A stretch of 64,000 bases of DNA from Kluyvera georgiana ATCC 51603. Lineage in GTDB: Bacteria; Pseudomonadota; Gammaproteobacteria; Enterobacterales; Enterobacteriaceae. The translations under genes and the position numbers were made by a program. The notes below the pieces were generated by a model. That model was not told the origin of the DNA. It saw only the letters and a list, made by a program, of their open reading frames with translations, and searched no databases. This document shows positions 32,998 through 42,595 of this stretch, piece by piece (position 1 is the stretch's first letter; every line of letters begins with the position of its first letter). The stretch spans positions 20,945 to 84,944 of the forward strand of contig NZ_LXEU01000038.1 of NCBI RefSeq assembly GCF_001654985.1. Reading direction: 5' to 3'.

Positions 32998-33552
32998 TTA
33001 TTCCGGCAGCGTCCAGTCACCGTCGTTGAGTGGGCGCTGCATAATCACCGTATCCCGCCAGTCACCCATCTTGTAGCCGACGCTGCGCAACTGACCCGCC
33101 ACTTCGAAGCCGTGTTTTTTATGCAGTCGCAGCGAAGCGGTGTTGTTATTTCCGTCGCCAATTACCGCTAGCATCTGCCGCCATGGCCCTTGTTCGCATA
33201 CGGCGATTAATGCCGTCAGCAGGCGGCTGCCGATACCGTGGGCGGTCATTGTGGTGTCGATATAGATAGATTCTTCCAGCGTATAGCGATAGGCCGGGCG
33301 AGGGCGATAAGGGCTGGCATAGCAGTAGCCGACGATAACCCCACGATACAGTGCCACCAGCCACGGCAATCCTTGTTGCTGAATGGTGTTCATGCGTTGC
33401 TGCATTTCATCAATGGAAGGCGGCACCTCTTCAAATGAGGCGCGGCCATTAAGTACGTGCCAGGCATACAGCGCGGCAATGGCTTGTACATCGTCAGCCT
33501 GCGCGTCACGAATTTCAATATCGGCGTCACGGGTGACATCAAGCGTAGACAT
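32998..33552 (-). CDS. GNAT N-acetyltransferase, phosphinothricin-acetyltransferase-like
   Basis: A 184-residue acetyl-CoA-dependent N-acetyltransferase of the PAT/MnaT type, which acetylates amino groups of compounds such as phosphinothricin, methionine sulfoximine or amino acids. The characteristic N-terminal half (IYAWHVLNGRASFEEVPPS) and the LEESIYIDTTMTAHGIGSRLLTAL acetyl-CoA site region are present. An in-frame ATG eight codons upstream (33576) is less well placed; AAGGAA precedes 33552. It is convergent with pbpG, eight bases apart. The true substrate is not known. Confidence 0.85.
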   Translation of the reverse strand: MSTLDVTRDADIEIRDAQADDVQAIAALYAWHVLNGRASFEEVPPSIDEMQQRMNTIQQQGLPWLVALYRGVIVGYCYASPYRPRPAYRYTLEESIYIDTTMTAHGIGSRLLTALIAVCEQGPWRQMLAVIGDGNNNTASLRLHKKHGFEVAGQLRSVGYKMGDWRDTVIMQRPLNDGDWTLPE

Positions 33553-33594
33553 GCTTGAATTCCTTATGGTTTCCATCGTTAATCTGGCTCGCAG

Positions 33595-33626
33595 TCGGCC
33601 GGATGGCGCTACGCTTATCCGGCCGA
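33595..33626. repeat. single REP element
   Basis: TCGGCCGGATGGCGCTACGC followed by TTATCCGGCCGA forms a nearly perfect REP palindrome just downstream of dld. Confidence 0.85.
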
Positions 33627-33648
33627 CAACGAATTTCCCAACGTCATA

Positions 33649-35370
33649 TCACGCGTCGGTTTTCTCGCCCCAGTATTTGAGCTTACTGGTTTTACCGATC
33701 CCCGGATTCATGCTGTTGGTCGGGTCGTTTTCCCGGTAGTGGCGTTTGAGGTTTTCATCGGCTTCATACAGATGCCCGACGTTATGTTCCGCCGGATACT
33801 GGGCTCCACGTTCGCGCAGCAGCGCCAGCATCTGCTCTTTAAGTTCGTGAGCATCGACGCCTTTTTTCACGATGTAGTCCTGGTGGAAAACGTGGCACAT
33901 AAAGTGGCCGTAGTAGAGCTTATGCACCAGTTTACTGTCGATTTCCGGCGGCAGATGCTCGAACCATTCGGTGTCGTTGCGGCGTAGCGCAATGTCCAGC
34001 GCCAGAATATCCTCCACTTCATCCGCGTGTACCGCCTGATAACGGATAGCCGCACCTGCCGCCGCGAAGCGGTGCAGGAACGCTTTGCTGCCTTCTTCCG
34101 GCGTACAGACAAAGAAGTCGCCTTCCGCCTGCTTGAAGTACTCCACCAGCCAGGCTTTGGCTTCGTCAATGCCGTCGCCGGACATTTTCAGCAACAGGTG
34201 GTGCTCATACTTATCGCGCCACGTTTTCATCCGTTCCGGCAGATGCGCCGGGAAAGCGTGGCCTAGCTTCTGCATAAAGCGGTCGGTGAAGTGCGGCTTG
34301 AATAGCGACACTTTTTCCAGCATCGCGTCGGCGCGGCCCTTCATGGTGAAGAAGAACGGCATTTTGTCGGTGCCGAGTTTATCGATCATCAGGAAAGTGT
34401 CTTTACCGTACTGCTCGGCGATATCGTAAATATCGCGGTGCATATACTCGCCCGCCACCGGCAGGTTGTTAAATTCGGCCAGAATATGGCGGCGAATTTC
34501 CGTCAGCACGTCCGGCTGGTTGGTGCCGATGTAGAACACCTGCTGACGTTTTTCTGCCGGGAAGGTGTCGAGACGCGCGGCGAATACCGCCAGCTTGCCC
34601 GCGCAGCCAGAAGATTCAAACAGACGCTCCGGGTCGGCGTTGTAGCGCGCCGGGGTATCGGCGTTGACGTCGCGTACGCGGTTGACGTAGTCGTGATCGT
34701 GAGCGTGACGGCCATCGTGACGCACATCGCTGTCCTTCACGCGATCGTCATCCAGTTTGCTGAGGATCTGCTCCGGGGTTTCACCCAGATCGATGCCCAG
34801 ATGGTTAACCAGCGTCAGCTTGCCGTTTTCATCAATGCGCGCAAACAGCGACATCTCGGTGTACGCCGGGCCGCGCTGCACCAGCGAACCGCCGGAGTTA
34901 TTGCAGATCCCGCCGATCACCGACGCGCCAATGCAGGAGGAGCCAATCACTGAATGCGGCTCGCGGCCCAGCGGCTTGAGCGCTTTTTCCAGTGAATACA
35001 GCGTGGTACCCGGCCAGGCCAGCACCTGCTCGCCTTTATCCAGCAGATGCAGTTTATCGAGGCGCAGGGTGCTAATAATGACGATATCGCGGTCGTAGTC
35101 GTTACCGCTGGGCGTTGAGCCTTCGGTCAGGCCGGTATTGGCGGCCTGCATCAGAATAATTTTGTCCGCATTGACGCAGGCGTTTAGCACGCGCCATAGT
35201 TCCAACAGCGAGCCGGGGAACACCACGGCTAGCGCATCGCCGTGCCCGGAACGGAAGCCTTTACGGTAGCGGGCGGTTTTGGCCGGGTCGGTGAGCAGGT
35301 GAGCGTGACCAACCAGGCGCGAGAGTTCGTTAATCAGCGCGTTATTATCATTTGTAGTTTGAGAAGCCAT
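33649..35370 (-). CDS. dld: quinone-dependent D-lactate dehydrogenase
   Basis: Peripheral membrane FAD enzyme that oxidises D-lactate to pyruvate and passes electrons to quinone. The 573-residue protein matches E. coli Dld (571). An N-terminal PCMH-type FAD domain carries NTGLTEGSTPSG and SVIGSSCIGASVIGGICNNSGG, followed by the cap and the membrane-binding domain rich in basic residues (about 330-430). The frame extends 20 codons upstream, but ATG 35370 follows GGAG and matches the homologue. Divergent from bglX across 198 bases; a GACAAATTGTC palindrome at 35390-35400 is a possible operator. Confidence 0.96.
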   Translation of the reverse strand: MASQTTNDNNALINELSRLVGHAHLLTDPAKTARYRKGFRSGHGDALAVVFPGSLLELWRVLNACVNADKIILMQAANTGLTEGSTPSGNDYDRDIVIISTLRLDKLHLLDKGEQVLAWPGTTLYSLEKALKPLGREPHSVIGSSCIGASVIGGICNNSGGSLVQRGPAYTEMSLFARIDENGKLTLVNHLGIDLGETPEQILSKLDDDRVKDSDVRHDGRHAHDHDYVNRVRDVNADTPARYNADPERLFESSGCAGKLAVFAARLDTFPAEKRQQVFYIGTNQPDVLTEIRRHILAEFNNLPVAGEYMHRDIYDIAEQYGKDTFLMIDKLGTDKMPFFFTMKGRADAMLEKVSLFKPHFTDRFMQKLGHAFPAHLPERMKTWRDKYEHHLLLKMSGDGIDEAKAWLVEYFKQAEGDFFVCTPEEGSKAFLHRFAAAGAAIRYQAVHADEVEDILALDIALRRNDTEWFEHLPPEIDSKLVHKLYYGHFMCHVFHQDYIVKKGVDAHELKEQMLALLRERGAQYPAEHNVGHLYEADENLKRHYRENDPTNSMNPGIGKTSKLKYWGEKTDA

Positions 35371-35568
35371 TCTCCACTCCTTGTGGTGGGACAAATTGTC
35401 GTCTCTAAGAATAGCGCTTTGTATGATCATTGTGGGAGTGAATGTTTCTAAAAATCAGAGAATAACCTTAGCTTTCTATTCCGCGCTCCTTTACCTTTAT
35501 GGCAAACTGCGGCTTTTCATCGACTCTCAGCCGCTCTCCCCGGCATGGATACAAGAGACTACAAAAAT

Positions 35569-37866
35569 ATGAAATGGCTATTTTCTGTTGGCGTCGCCGT
35601 GAGCCTGGCGCTGCAACCCGCTCTGGCGGAGGATTTGTTCGGTAACCATCCGCTGACGCCGCAGGCGCGGGATGCGTTCGTGACCGAGCTGCTGAAAAAA
35701 ATGACGGTCGATGAAAAAATTGGCCAGCTGCGCCTGATTAGCGTCGGGCCGGACAACCCGAAAGAAGCCATTCGCGAGATGATCAAAGACGGTCAGGTCG
35801 GCGCGATTTTCAATACCGTGACCCGCCAGGATATCCGTGCGATGCAGGATCAGGTGATGTCCCTCAGCCGCCTGAAAATTCCGCTGTTCTTTGCCTACGA
35901 CGTGGTACACGGCCAGCGTACCGTATTCCCGATTAGCCTTGGCCTTGCCTCTACCTTCAACCTCGACGCGGTGAAAACCGTGGGCCGCGTGTCGGCCTAT
36001 GAAGCAGCGGATGACGGCTTGAATATGACCTGGGCACCGATGGTGGACGTCTCGCGCGATCCGCGCTGGGGCCGCGCTTCCGAAGGGTTTGGTGAAGACA
36101 CTTATTTAACCGCCGTGATGGGTGAAAACATGGTGGAAGCGATGCAGGGGAAAAGCCCGGCGGATCGCTACTCGGTGATGACCAGCGTCAAACACTTCGC
36201 CGCCTATGGTGCGGTGGAAGGGGGGAAAGAGTACAACACCGTCGATATGAGCCCGCAGCGTCTGTTCAACGACTATATGCCGCCGTACAAAGCGGGGCTG
36301 GATGCGGGCAGCGGCGCGGTGATGATCGGCCTGAACTCGCTGAACGGCACCCCGGCGACGTCCGACACCTGGCTGCTGAAAGACGTGCTGCGCAACCAGT
36401 GGGGCTTCAAAGGGATCACCGTCTCCGACCACGGGGCGATTAAAGAGCTGATTAAACACGGCGTTGCCGCCGACCCGGAAGATGCCGTACGCGTGGCGTT
36501 GAAGGCCGGTATCGATATGAGCATGAGCGATGAATACTACAGCAAGTATCTGCCTGGGCTGGTGAAGTCCGGCAAGGTGACGATGGCTGAACTGGACGAC
36601 GCTACCCGCCACGTGCTGAACGTCAAATACGATATGGGTCTGTTTAACGATCCGTACAGCCATCTGGGGCCGAAAGCATCCGATCCGCAGGATACGAACG
36701 CCGAAAGTCGCCTGCATCGCGCCGAAGCCCGCGAGGTCGCGCGCCAGAGTCTGGTGCTGTTGAAAAACCGTCTTGAAACGCTGCCATTGAAGAAAAATGC
36801 CACCGTGGCGGTGGTGGGGCCGTTGGCCGACAGCCAGCGTGACGTGATGGGGAGCTGGTCTGCCGCAGGCGTGGCCGGACAGTCCGTGACCGTACTGACC
36901 GGGATTAAAAACGTGATGGGCGGCGAGGGCAAAGTGCTGTACGCCAAAGGCGCGAACGTCACCAATGACAAAGGCATCATCGACTTCCTGAACCTGTACG
37001 AAGAGGCGGTGAAGGTTGACCCCCGCTCGCCGCAGGCGATGATTGATGAAGCGGTTGCCGCAGCGAAGCAGTCTGACGTGGTCGTGGCGGTGGTGGGCGA
37101 GGCGCAGGGTATGGCGCACGAGGCCTCCAGCCGTACTGAAATCGCTATTCCACAAAGCCAGCAGGACTTGATTGCCGCGCTGAAAGCCACCGGCAAACCG
37201 CTGGTCCTGGTGCTGATGAACGGTCGCCCGCTGACGCTGGTGAAAGAGGACCAGCAGGCCGACGCTATTCTGGAAACCTGGTTCGCGGGTACGGAAGGCG
37301 GTAACGCCATCGCCGACGTGCTGTTTGGCGACTACAACCCATCCGGTAAGCTGCCGATGTCCTTCCCGCGCTCCGTGGGGCAGATTCCGCAGTATTACAG
37401 CCACCTGAACACCGGCCGCCCATACAACGCCGACAAGCCAAACAAGTACACCTCGCGCTACTTTGACGAAGCCAACGGCCCGCTGTATCCGTTCGGCTAC
37501 GGTCTGAGCTACACCACCTTCTCGGTTTCCGACGTGAAGATGTCCGCACCAACCATGAAGGCTGACGGCAGCGTGACCGCCAGCGTCCAGGTGACCAACA
37601 CCGGCAAACGTGAAGGGGCGACGGTGATTCAGATGTACCTGCAGGACGTGACCGCGTCGATGAGCCGCCCGGTGAAACAGCTGAAAGGCTTTGAGAAGGT
37701 GACGCTGAAACCGGGTGAAACCCAAACCGTCAGCTTCCCGATTGACGTTAATGCGCTGAAGTTCTGGAATCAGCAGATGAAATACGCCGCCGAGCCGGGC
37801 AAATTTAACGTGTTTATCGGCGTGGATTCCGCGCGCGTGAAGCAGGGCGAATTCGAGCTGCTGTAA
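35569..37866 (+). CDS. bglX: periplasmic beta-glucosidase, GH3
   Basis: Exported GH3 beta-glucosidase of 765 residues, the same as E. coli BglX. The signal peptide (cleavage after PALA) is followed by the (beta/alpha)8 domain with the nucleophile Asp in ITVSDHGAI, the alpha/beta sandwich domain with the catalytic Glu region, and a C-terminal fibronectin-type III domain (about 670-765). An upstream in-frame ATG at 35545 adds eight residues before the signal peptide and is rejected. Its glucose products could feed mgl; substrates are beta-linked gluco-oligosaccharides. Confidence 0.96.
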   Translation: MKWLFSVGVAVSLALQPALAEDLFGNHPLTPQARDAFVTELLKKMTVDEKIGQLRLISVGPDNPKEAIREMIKDGQVGAIFNTVTRQDIRAMQDQVMSLSRLKIPLFFAYDVVHGQRTVFPISLGLASTFNLDAVKTVGRVSAYEAADDGLNMTWAPMVDVSRDPRWGRASEGFGEDTYLTAVMGENMVEAMQGKSPADRYSVMTSVKHFAAYGAVEGGKEYNTVDMSPQRLFNDYMPPYKAGLDAGSGAVMIGLNSLNGTPATSDTWLLKDVLRNQWGFKGITVSDHGAIKELIKHGVAADPEDAVRVALKAGIDMSMSDEYYSKYLPGLVKSGKVTMAELDDATRHVLNVKYDMGLFNDPYSHLGPKASDPQDTNAESRLHRAEAREVARQSLVLLKNRLETLPLKKNATVAVVGPLADSQRDVMGSWSAAGVAGQSVTVLTGIKNVMGGEGKVLYAKGANVTNDKGIIDFLNLYEEAVKVDPRSPQAMIDEAVAAAKQSDVVVAVVGEAQGMAHEASSRTEIAIPQSQQDLIAALKATGKPLVLVLMNGRPLTLVKEDQQADAILETWFAGTEGGNAIADVLFGDYNPSGKLPMSFPRSVGQIPQYYSHLNTGRPYNADKPNKYTSRYFDEANGPLYPFGYGLSYTTFSVSDVKMSAPTMKADGSVTASVQVTNTGKREGATVIQMYLQDVTASMSRPVKQLKGFEKVTLKPGETQTVSFPIDVNALKFWNQQMKYAAEPGKFNVFIGVDSARVKQGEFELL

Positions 37867-37872
37867 GACAAA

Positions 37873-37945
37873 GCCGGATGGCGGCTACGCCTTATCCGGC
37901 CTACTCGATACGTTGTAGGCCGGATAAGCGCAGCGCCATCCGGCA
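37873..37945. repeat. REP/BIME pair after bglX
   Basis: Two inverted REP units (GCCGGATGGCGGCTACGCC with TTATCCGGCC, and GTAGGCCGGATAAGCGC with GCGCCATCCGGC). A short GGGGG/CCCCC hairpin follows at 37952-37967. The rest of the 393-base gap to 38259 holds the CRP site below and nothing else recognised. Confidence 0.9.
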
Positions 37946-38073
37946 CGGGTGAGGGGGAGCAATCCCCCAATCCTGACTCCTGTATCGCTTCGTGATCTTC
38001 ATCGCAATTTATCCACCATCCCACCCTGTTCTGCGCCAAACCACCGCTTTTCTCCCGCCAAACGCCACCAATA

Positions 38074-38089
38074 TGTGACCCTCGTCACC
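38074..38089 (+). promoter_or_regulatory. CRP-binding site upstream of the GH28 gene
   Basis: TGTGA, six bases (CCCTCG), TCACC matches the CRP consensus with one mismatch, about 170 bases before the GH28 start. It suggests catabolite control of the glycosidase/transporter pair. Confidence 0.55.
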
Positions 38090-38259
38090 CATCAAATCCC
38101 ACCGCCTCGCCATTTTGTGCGCTTGCTCAAAAGCGATGACCGGGGGCCATAACAGGCGTGATGCCATTCACTAATACGTAAAAAAGCCCGTATCTGCCCG
38201 GCGAGAGAATCGGCGCAAGCGCGTTAAATGCAGCTATCTCAACATTCGCAGGTAGCCAC

Positions 38260-39600
38260 ATGAAGATTTCACTGCATAACACCTCCCTCGACCGCAGCGG
38301 CAAAACGCCGCTGACCGCACAGCTGCAGCAGCTGATTGACGAAATTGACCGCGCAGGCGGCGGCACGCTGGTGGTGTCGGCGGGCGACTGGATGACCGGC
38401 ACGCTGATTCTACCGTCAAACTTTACCCTGCATCTGGAGGCCGGCGCGCGTTTGCTGGCCAGCCCGAACGCTGAGGATTATCCGGCGGAGTTGACGCAAA
38501 CCGTTGCTGAACTCTCCCGTATGGCGCTGATTTATGCGCGCAACGCTCATCACATTACGCTCAGCGGCGAAGGCTGTCTGGCGGGGGGCGCGAGCGCCTG
38601 GTTCGCGGAGCGCGCCGATGAGCAGGGTTATCGCCAGCCGAAAACCATGCGCCCGCGCATGCTGGTGCTGGAAGGCTGCCAGCAGGTGCGCATTCGTGAT
38701 ATCACCATCAGCGATTCGCCGATGTGGACCGCGCATCTGGTGAGCTGCAATCAGGTATTCATCCAAAATCTGACCATCGATAACGATTTGGCGCTGTCCA
38801 ACACCGATGCGCTGGATATCGACAGCTGCCAGCATGTGCACATTAGCGATAGCTACTTCAGCGCTGCCGATGATGGCATCTGTATCAAAACGACCCGCAA
38901 GCCGCAGGAACTCCAGCAGGCGACCCGTCACGTGGTGGTGAGTAATTGCCTGATCCGCTCGAAAAGTTGCGCCATCAAAATCGGCACCGAAACCTTCGCC
39001 GATATCAGCCATATCGCGGTGCACAACTGCTCAATCTTTGAGTCCAATCGCGGCATCGGCCTGGTCTCCCGCGACGGCGGCCAGTTCAGCCAGATGATTT
39101 TCAGCAACATTCTGTTCGATTGCCGCCACGGTCACCCGTGCCACTGGGGAAAAGCCGATCCGGTCTTTATCTCGGTGCGCCATCGTGACCCGCAGGTTGA
39201 GCCGGGCAAGGTCGAAGACATCACCTTTAGCCAGCTCTCCGGCGTGAGCGAAGGAGCCATCAACCTGCACGCTGAAACGCCGGGCGATATTCGTCACGTT
39301 ACCTTCAACGGGCTGTCGTTACAGCAGCTCTCCGCCTCCTCTGACGAGCAGGGCTGCTATGACATTCGCCCACCGTGTAACCCGGCGAGCCCAACCGGCA
39401 TGGGGCTTGATAACGCCTACCGCGTAAATCCGCAAACCGGCCGCGCCTGGGGTGTCGATGCCTATCCTGGCGGCCTACCGGCATTCTACGCCAACGGTGT
39501 GCAAGATCTGACGCTCAACGATCTGCGCATTCGTCGCCCGATGCCGCTGCCGCAGGGATGGAACATCAACGCCATCGTGCAGGAAAACGCCGACGCCTGA
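38260..39600 (+). CDS. glycoside hydrolase family 28 (polygalacturonase-like), cytosolic
   Basis: A 446-residue right-handed beta-helix protein of GH28, with family motifs NTDALDID (181-188) and ADDGICIK (203-210) carrying the catalytic Asp residues. The usual GHG motif is replaced by RGIGLVSRDGG (264-274). No signal peptide is present, so it acts inside the cell on imported short oligomers, as expected of exo-acting enzymes on (rhamno)galacturonides. The transporter gene follows 61 bases later, and a KdgM porin gene lies at 29.8 kb. The precise substrate is unproven. A weak GCAGG serves as ribosome site. Confidence 0.88.
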   Translation: MKISLHNTSLDRSGKTPLTAQLQQLIDEIDRAGGGTLVVSAGDWMTGTLILPSNFTLHLEAGARLLASPNAEDYPAELTQTVAELSRMALIYARNAHHITLSGEGCLAGGASAWFAERADEQGYRQPKTMRPRMLVLEGCQQVRIRDITISDSPMWTAHLVSCNQVFIQNLTIDNDLALSNTDALDIDSCQHVHISDSYFSAADDGICIKTTRKPQELQQATRHVVVSNCLIRSKSCAIKIGTETFADISHIAVHNCSIFESNRGIGLVSRDGGQFSQMIFSNILFDCRHGHPCHWGKADPVFISVRHRDPQVEPGKVEDITFSQLSGVSEGAINLHAETPGDIRHVTFNGLSLQQLSASSDEQGCYDIRPPCNPASPTGMGLDNAYRVNPQTGRAWGVDAYPGGLPAFYANGVQDLTLNDLRIRRPMPLPQGWNINAIVQENADA

Positions 39601-39661
39601 AGCTATTTGATGACGGCGCGGCTTTCGCCTCGCCGTTCTGTACTGTTCAAGGGGATGGAAA

Positions 39662-41224
39662 ATGATAAAAAAAGTGCGGGAGATAAAACTCCACAACTAC
39701 ATCTGCTTCGGTCTTGCGGATGTGATCGGTTCAGGTGCGTTTACTCTGGTGAGCGCCTGGCTGCTGTTCTTCCTGACTACCTTCTGCGGCCTGACGCCCA
39801 TTGAGGCAGGCTCGCTGTTTGCGGTGGCGCGTATCGTCGACGTTATCATGTGCCCGTGCATGGGGTACATTTCCGATAACTTCCACAAAACGCGCCTTGG
39901 CCGTCGTTTTGGTCGCCGCCGCTTCTTTCTGCTGCTGAGCATTCCGCTAGTGGCGGTCTACAGCCTGCTGTGGGTTCAGGGGTTCAACTACTGGATCTAC
40001 CTGCTTGCGTATATCTTGTTTGAAATCGTCTACTCGATGATTATGATCCCGTACGACACGCTGTCGGCGGAGATGACCTCCGACTTTACCAAACGCTCGA
40101 AGCTGACCAGCGCGCGTATGTACATTGCCCAGTTCGCCGGCTTCACCGCCGCGTTCCTGCCGGGCCGCCTGCTGGCTTACTTTGGTTCTGACTCCTCCAT
40201 CTCCTTCTTCTACGCCGGGGCGATTTTCACCGTCGCCTTCATGGTGGTGCTGTTCTTCGTCTACTTCGGCACCTGGGAGCGTTCACTTGAAGAGATTGAG
40301 CAGAGCGAGCGCAACGTTGAGCATCAAGAGAAGCAGCCGCTGGCAAAACGCCTGTTCGATATTTACTACGATTTTGTCTCTACGCTGAAGATCAAAACCT
40401 TCCGCTCCCACCTCGGCATGTACCTTGGCGGTTCAGTCGCGCAGGATATCTTCAACTCCGTCTTTACCTACTTTGTGGTCTTTGCGCTGGCGACCTCGTC
40501 AGTGGTGGCCAGTAACCTGTTGAGCGTGATTAACGGTCTGCAGTTCTTCGGCGTCGGCGTGGCGACCTGGCTGACGCTGCGTTACTCCCCGTCCCGGGCG
40601 TTTGCTACCCAGGCACTGATGGCACTGGTGGCCTTTGTGCTGTTTGCGCTGACCTACGTCTATGGCTCCACCAGCATGTCGCTGCTGTATCTGGCTGCGG
40701 GCGTGGCGGGGCTGGCGCGCGGCGGTATCTACTCCATTCCGTGGAACAACTACACCTTCGTGGCCGACGTGGATGAGATTCTGACCTGCAACCGTCGTGA
40801 AGGGATCTTCGCGGGCTTTATGAGCCTGCTGCGTAAAGCCTCCCAGGCATTCTCCATCTTCCTGGTGGGCGTCGCGCTGCAAATGTCCGGCTTTATTACC
40901 GGGCACAGCAGCCAGCCGCAGTCGGCGATCAATATGATCCTCGCCATCATGATTGTGCTGCCGGTGGTCCTCACCCTGTGGGGTATCTGGTCCGCCTTCC
41001 AGTTCAAGGTGAACAGCCGTACCCACGCGGTGCTGAACGACGAAGTGGCGCGCCTGAAGCAAGGCGGCAGCAAAGCCACGGTCACCGCCGACACCAAAGC
41101 GGTGATCGAAAGCCTGACCGGGATGCCGTATGACCAGTGCTGGGGCGATAACACCGTTGGGCACGTCAACCGCAGCCTGTTGAAAGCAAAACAGCAGCAG
41201 TTAGAACAATTGCATAACGCGTAA
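39662..41224 (+). CDS. GPH-family sugar:cation symporter (oligogalacturonide-type transporter candidate)
   Basis: A 520-residue glycoside-pentoside-hexuronide:cation symporter (MFS_2) with twelve hydrophobic segments. The family motifs are present: VSAWLLFFLTTFCGLTP at the first helices, IVDVIMCPCMGYISDNFHKT in the helix 2-3 loop, and PYDTLSAEMTSD. It resembles YicJ and TogT-type carriers. Its place directly behind the GH28 gene indicates import of the oligosaccharide hydrolysed by that enzyme. GGGGATGG serves as ribosome site, and a terminator follows 22 bases after the stop. Confidence 0.85.
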   Translation: MIKKVREIKLHNYICFGLADVIGSGAFTLVSAWLLFFLTTFCGLTPIEAGSLFAVARIVDVIMCPCMGYISDNFHKTRLGRRFGRRRFFLLLSIPLVAVYSLLWVQGFNYWIYLLAYILFEIVYSMIMIPYDTLSAEMTSDFTKRSKLTSARMYIAQFAGFTAAFLPGRLLAYFGSDSSISFFYAGAIFTVAFMVVLFFVYFGTWERSLEEIEQSERNVEHQEKQPLAKRLFDIYYDFVSTLKIKTFRSHLGMYLGGSVAQDIFNSVFTYFVVFALATSSVVASNLLSVINGLQFFGVGVATWLTLRYSPSRAFATQALMALVAFVLFALTYVYGSTSMSLLYLAAGVAGLARGGIYSIPWNNYTFVADVDEILTCNRREGIFAGFMSLLRKASQAFSIFLVGVALQMSGFITGHSSQPQSAINMILAIMIVLPVVLTLWGIWSAFQFKVNSRTHAVLNDEVARLKQGGSKATVTADTKAVIESLTGMPYDQCWGDNTVGHVNRSLLKAKQQQLEQLHNA

Positions 41225-41245
41225 CCGTTTGAAAATAAATCATGT

Positions 41246-41277
41246 AACCCGGGCGAGCGCAGCGACCCCGGGTTTTT
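41246..41277 (+). terminator. intrinsic terminator after the GH28/GPH pair
   Basis: AACCCGGG (41246-41253) pairs with CCCGGGTT (41267-41274), followed by a run of five T from 41273. Confidence 0.9.
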
Positions 41278-41290
41278 GTGGATAACGTAA

Positions 41291-42526
41291 ATGACCGATC
41301 AAAGTTTATATATTCAACAGGGTATCTGGGCGCGTCTGGGCCTGCCGCGCGAGCTGGTGTGGGGATTTGTCGGCGTCTTCCTGTTTATTACCGGCGCCAC
41401 CATTGAACAAAGCTGGCTGGCCTCACTGCTACAACAGCGCGGCCTCGATGCGGTGCACATCAGCCTGCTGTCTTCGGTCTTTGGCCTGTGCGTGGCGGCG
41501 ATCTCCTGGTTTTCCGGAATAGGCGCGGGCGTGCTGGGCGTACGTCGCCTGATGTGGCTGGCGACGATTCTCTATTTTGTCGGTTCGGTGCCGTTTATCT
41601 TTGTCGCGCTGCCTGATAGCAACTATCCGCTGATGATGGTGAGCTACGCGGTACGCGGCATGGCTTATCCGCTATTTGCCTATTCGTTCCTGGTGTGGAT
41701 CAACCAGCGCTGTGAAAGCCGCATTCTGGGGCGCGCCGTTTCCTGGTTCTGGATTGCCTTCGGCGTCGGCATGACCATCGTCGGGCCATGGTTCTCGGGC
41801 TTTATGATCCCACGGCTGGGAGAGACGACCACGCTGCTGTCCGGCTTTATTTTCGTGCTGGCGGGCTGCGGCTGTGCGTTGATCCTCAACCGCGATAAGC
41901 CACAATGGCAGCAGGGGCAGGCGGTAGGCCAGGCGCTGGCGGAAGGCCTCATTGTGCTGGTACGTGAGCCGAAAATGCGTATCGCCGTGGTGGTGAAAAG
42001 CATCAATGATATCGGCAAGTTCTCGCTGGTGATCCTGATGCCGGTGTATCTGCCGCGCTTTGGCTTCAGCATTGAAGAGTGGCTGACCATCTGGGGATTG
42101 GTGAACGTGATCAATATCTTCGCCAACTACTTTTTCGGCTGGTTGGGCGACACCATCGGCTGGCGCAATACGGTGGTGTGGTTTGCCGGCACGCTGTGCG
42201 GGCTGGCGGCGTTGGCGGTCTGCTACGCGCCGGTACTGTTTGGCCACAGCAGCGCAGCGCTGATTGCCGCGCTGGCGATCTATGCCATCGGCCTTGGCGC
42301 GTTTGGCCCGTTGAGCGCGCTTATCCCTTCGCTGCTGCCGGAAAACAAAGGCGCGGCGATCTCCTGCCTCAATCTCGGATCGGGCCTCAGCAACTTCGTA
42401 GGGCCGTTTATCGTCACCCTGTGTGTGAATCCGCTGGGCGTTGAAGGCACATTGTGGGTGATTGCGCTGCTGTATTTCGCCGCCAGTTTGCTGACGATCC
42501 CGTTAAAAATGCCGGAACAGGGCTGA
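41291..42526 (+). CDS. MFS transporter, polyol-permease (RbtT/CsbX)-like
   Basis: A 411-residue major facilitator with twelve hydrophobic segments. The opening LGLPRELVWGFVGVFLFITG and the early SWFSGIGAGVLGVRR loop resemble the polyol permease family (ribitol and arabinitol carriers, CsbX). The substrate cannot be told and there is no adjacent catabolic enzyme. It starts 14 bases after the terminator of the GH28/GPH unit with a poor ribosome site, so it may be expressed by read-through or its own weak promoter. osmF follows after 69 bases. Confidence 0.75.
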   Translation: MTDQSLYIQQGIWARLGLPRELVWGFVGVFLFITGATIEQSWLASLLQQRGLDAVHISLLSSVFGLCVAAISWFSGIGAGVLGVRRLMWLATILYFVGSVPFIFVALPDSNYPLMMVSYAVRGMAYPLFAYSFLVWINQRCESRILGRAVSWFWIAFGVGMTIVGPWFSGFMIPRLGETTTLLSGFIFVLAGCGCALILNRDKPQWQQGQAVGQALAEGLIVLVREPKMRIAVVVKSINDIGKFSLVILMPVYLPRFGFSIEEWLTIWGLVNVINIFANYFFGWLGDTIGWRNTVVWFAGTLCGLAALAVCYAPVLFGHSSAALIAALAIYAIGLGAFGPLSALIPSLLPENKGAAISCLNLGSGLSNFVGPFIVTLCVNPLGVEGTLWVIALLYFAASLLTIPLKMPEQG

Positions 42527-42541
42527 ATTCTCCATTTTCGT

Positions 42542-42548
42542 CTACGCT
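42542..42548 (+). promoter_or_regulatory. candidate sigma-S -10 element for osmF operon
   Basis: CTACGCT resembles the sigma-S extended -10 (CTATACT), about 50 bases before the osmF ATG. The E. coli homologue osmF/yehYXW is RpoS-dependent, which supports this reading. Confidence 0.4.
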
Positions 42549-42595
42549 TTTTGCTTAAGCGCCTGTTAATTGAGCGCAAAATAAGAGGAAAGCGT

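Noticed and set aside
36106..37725. 539-codon open frame on the minus strand across bglX
   Set aside because: It lies wholly antisense to the intact, well-conserved bglX; GC-rich codon usage of bglX leaves the opposite frame open. Its composition (His/Arg/Val-rich) is typical of a shadow frame.
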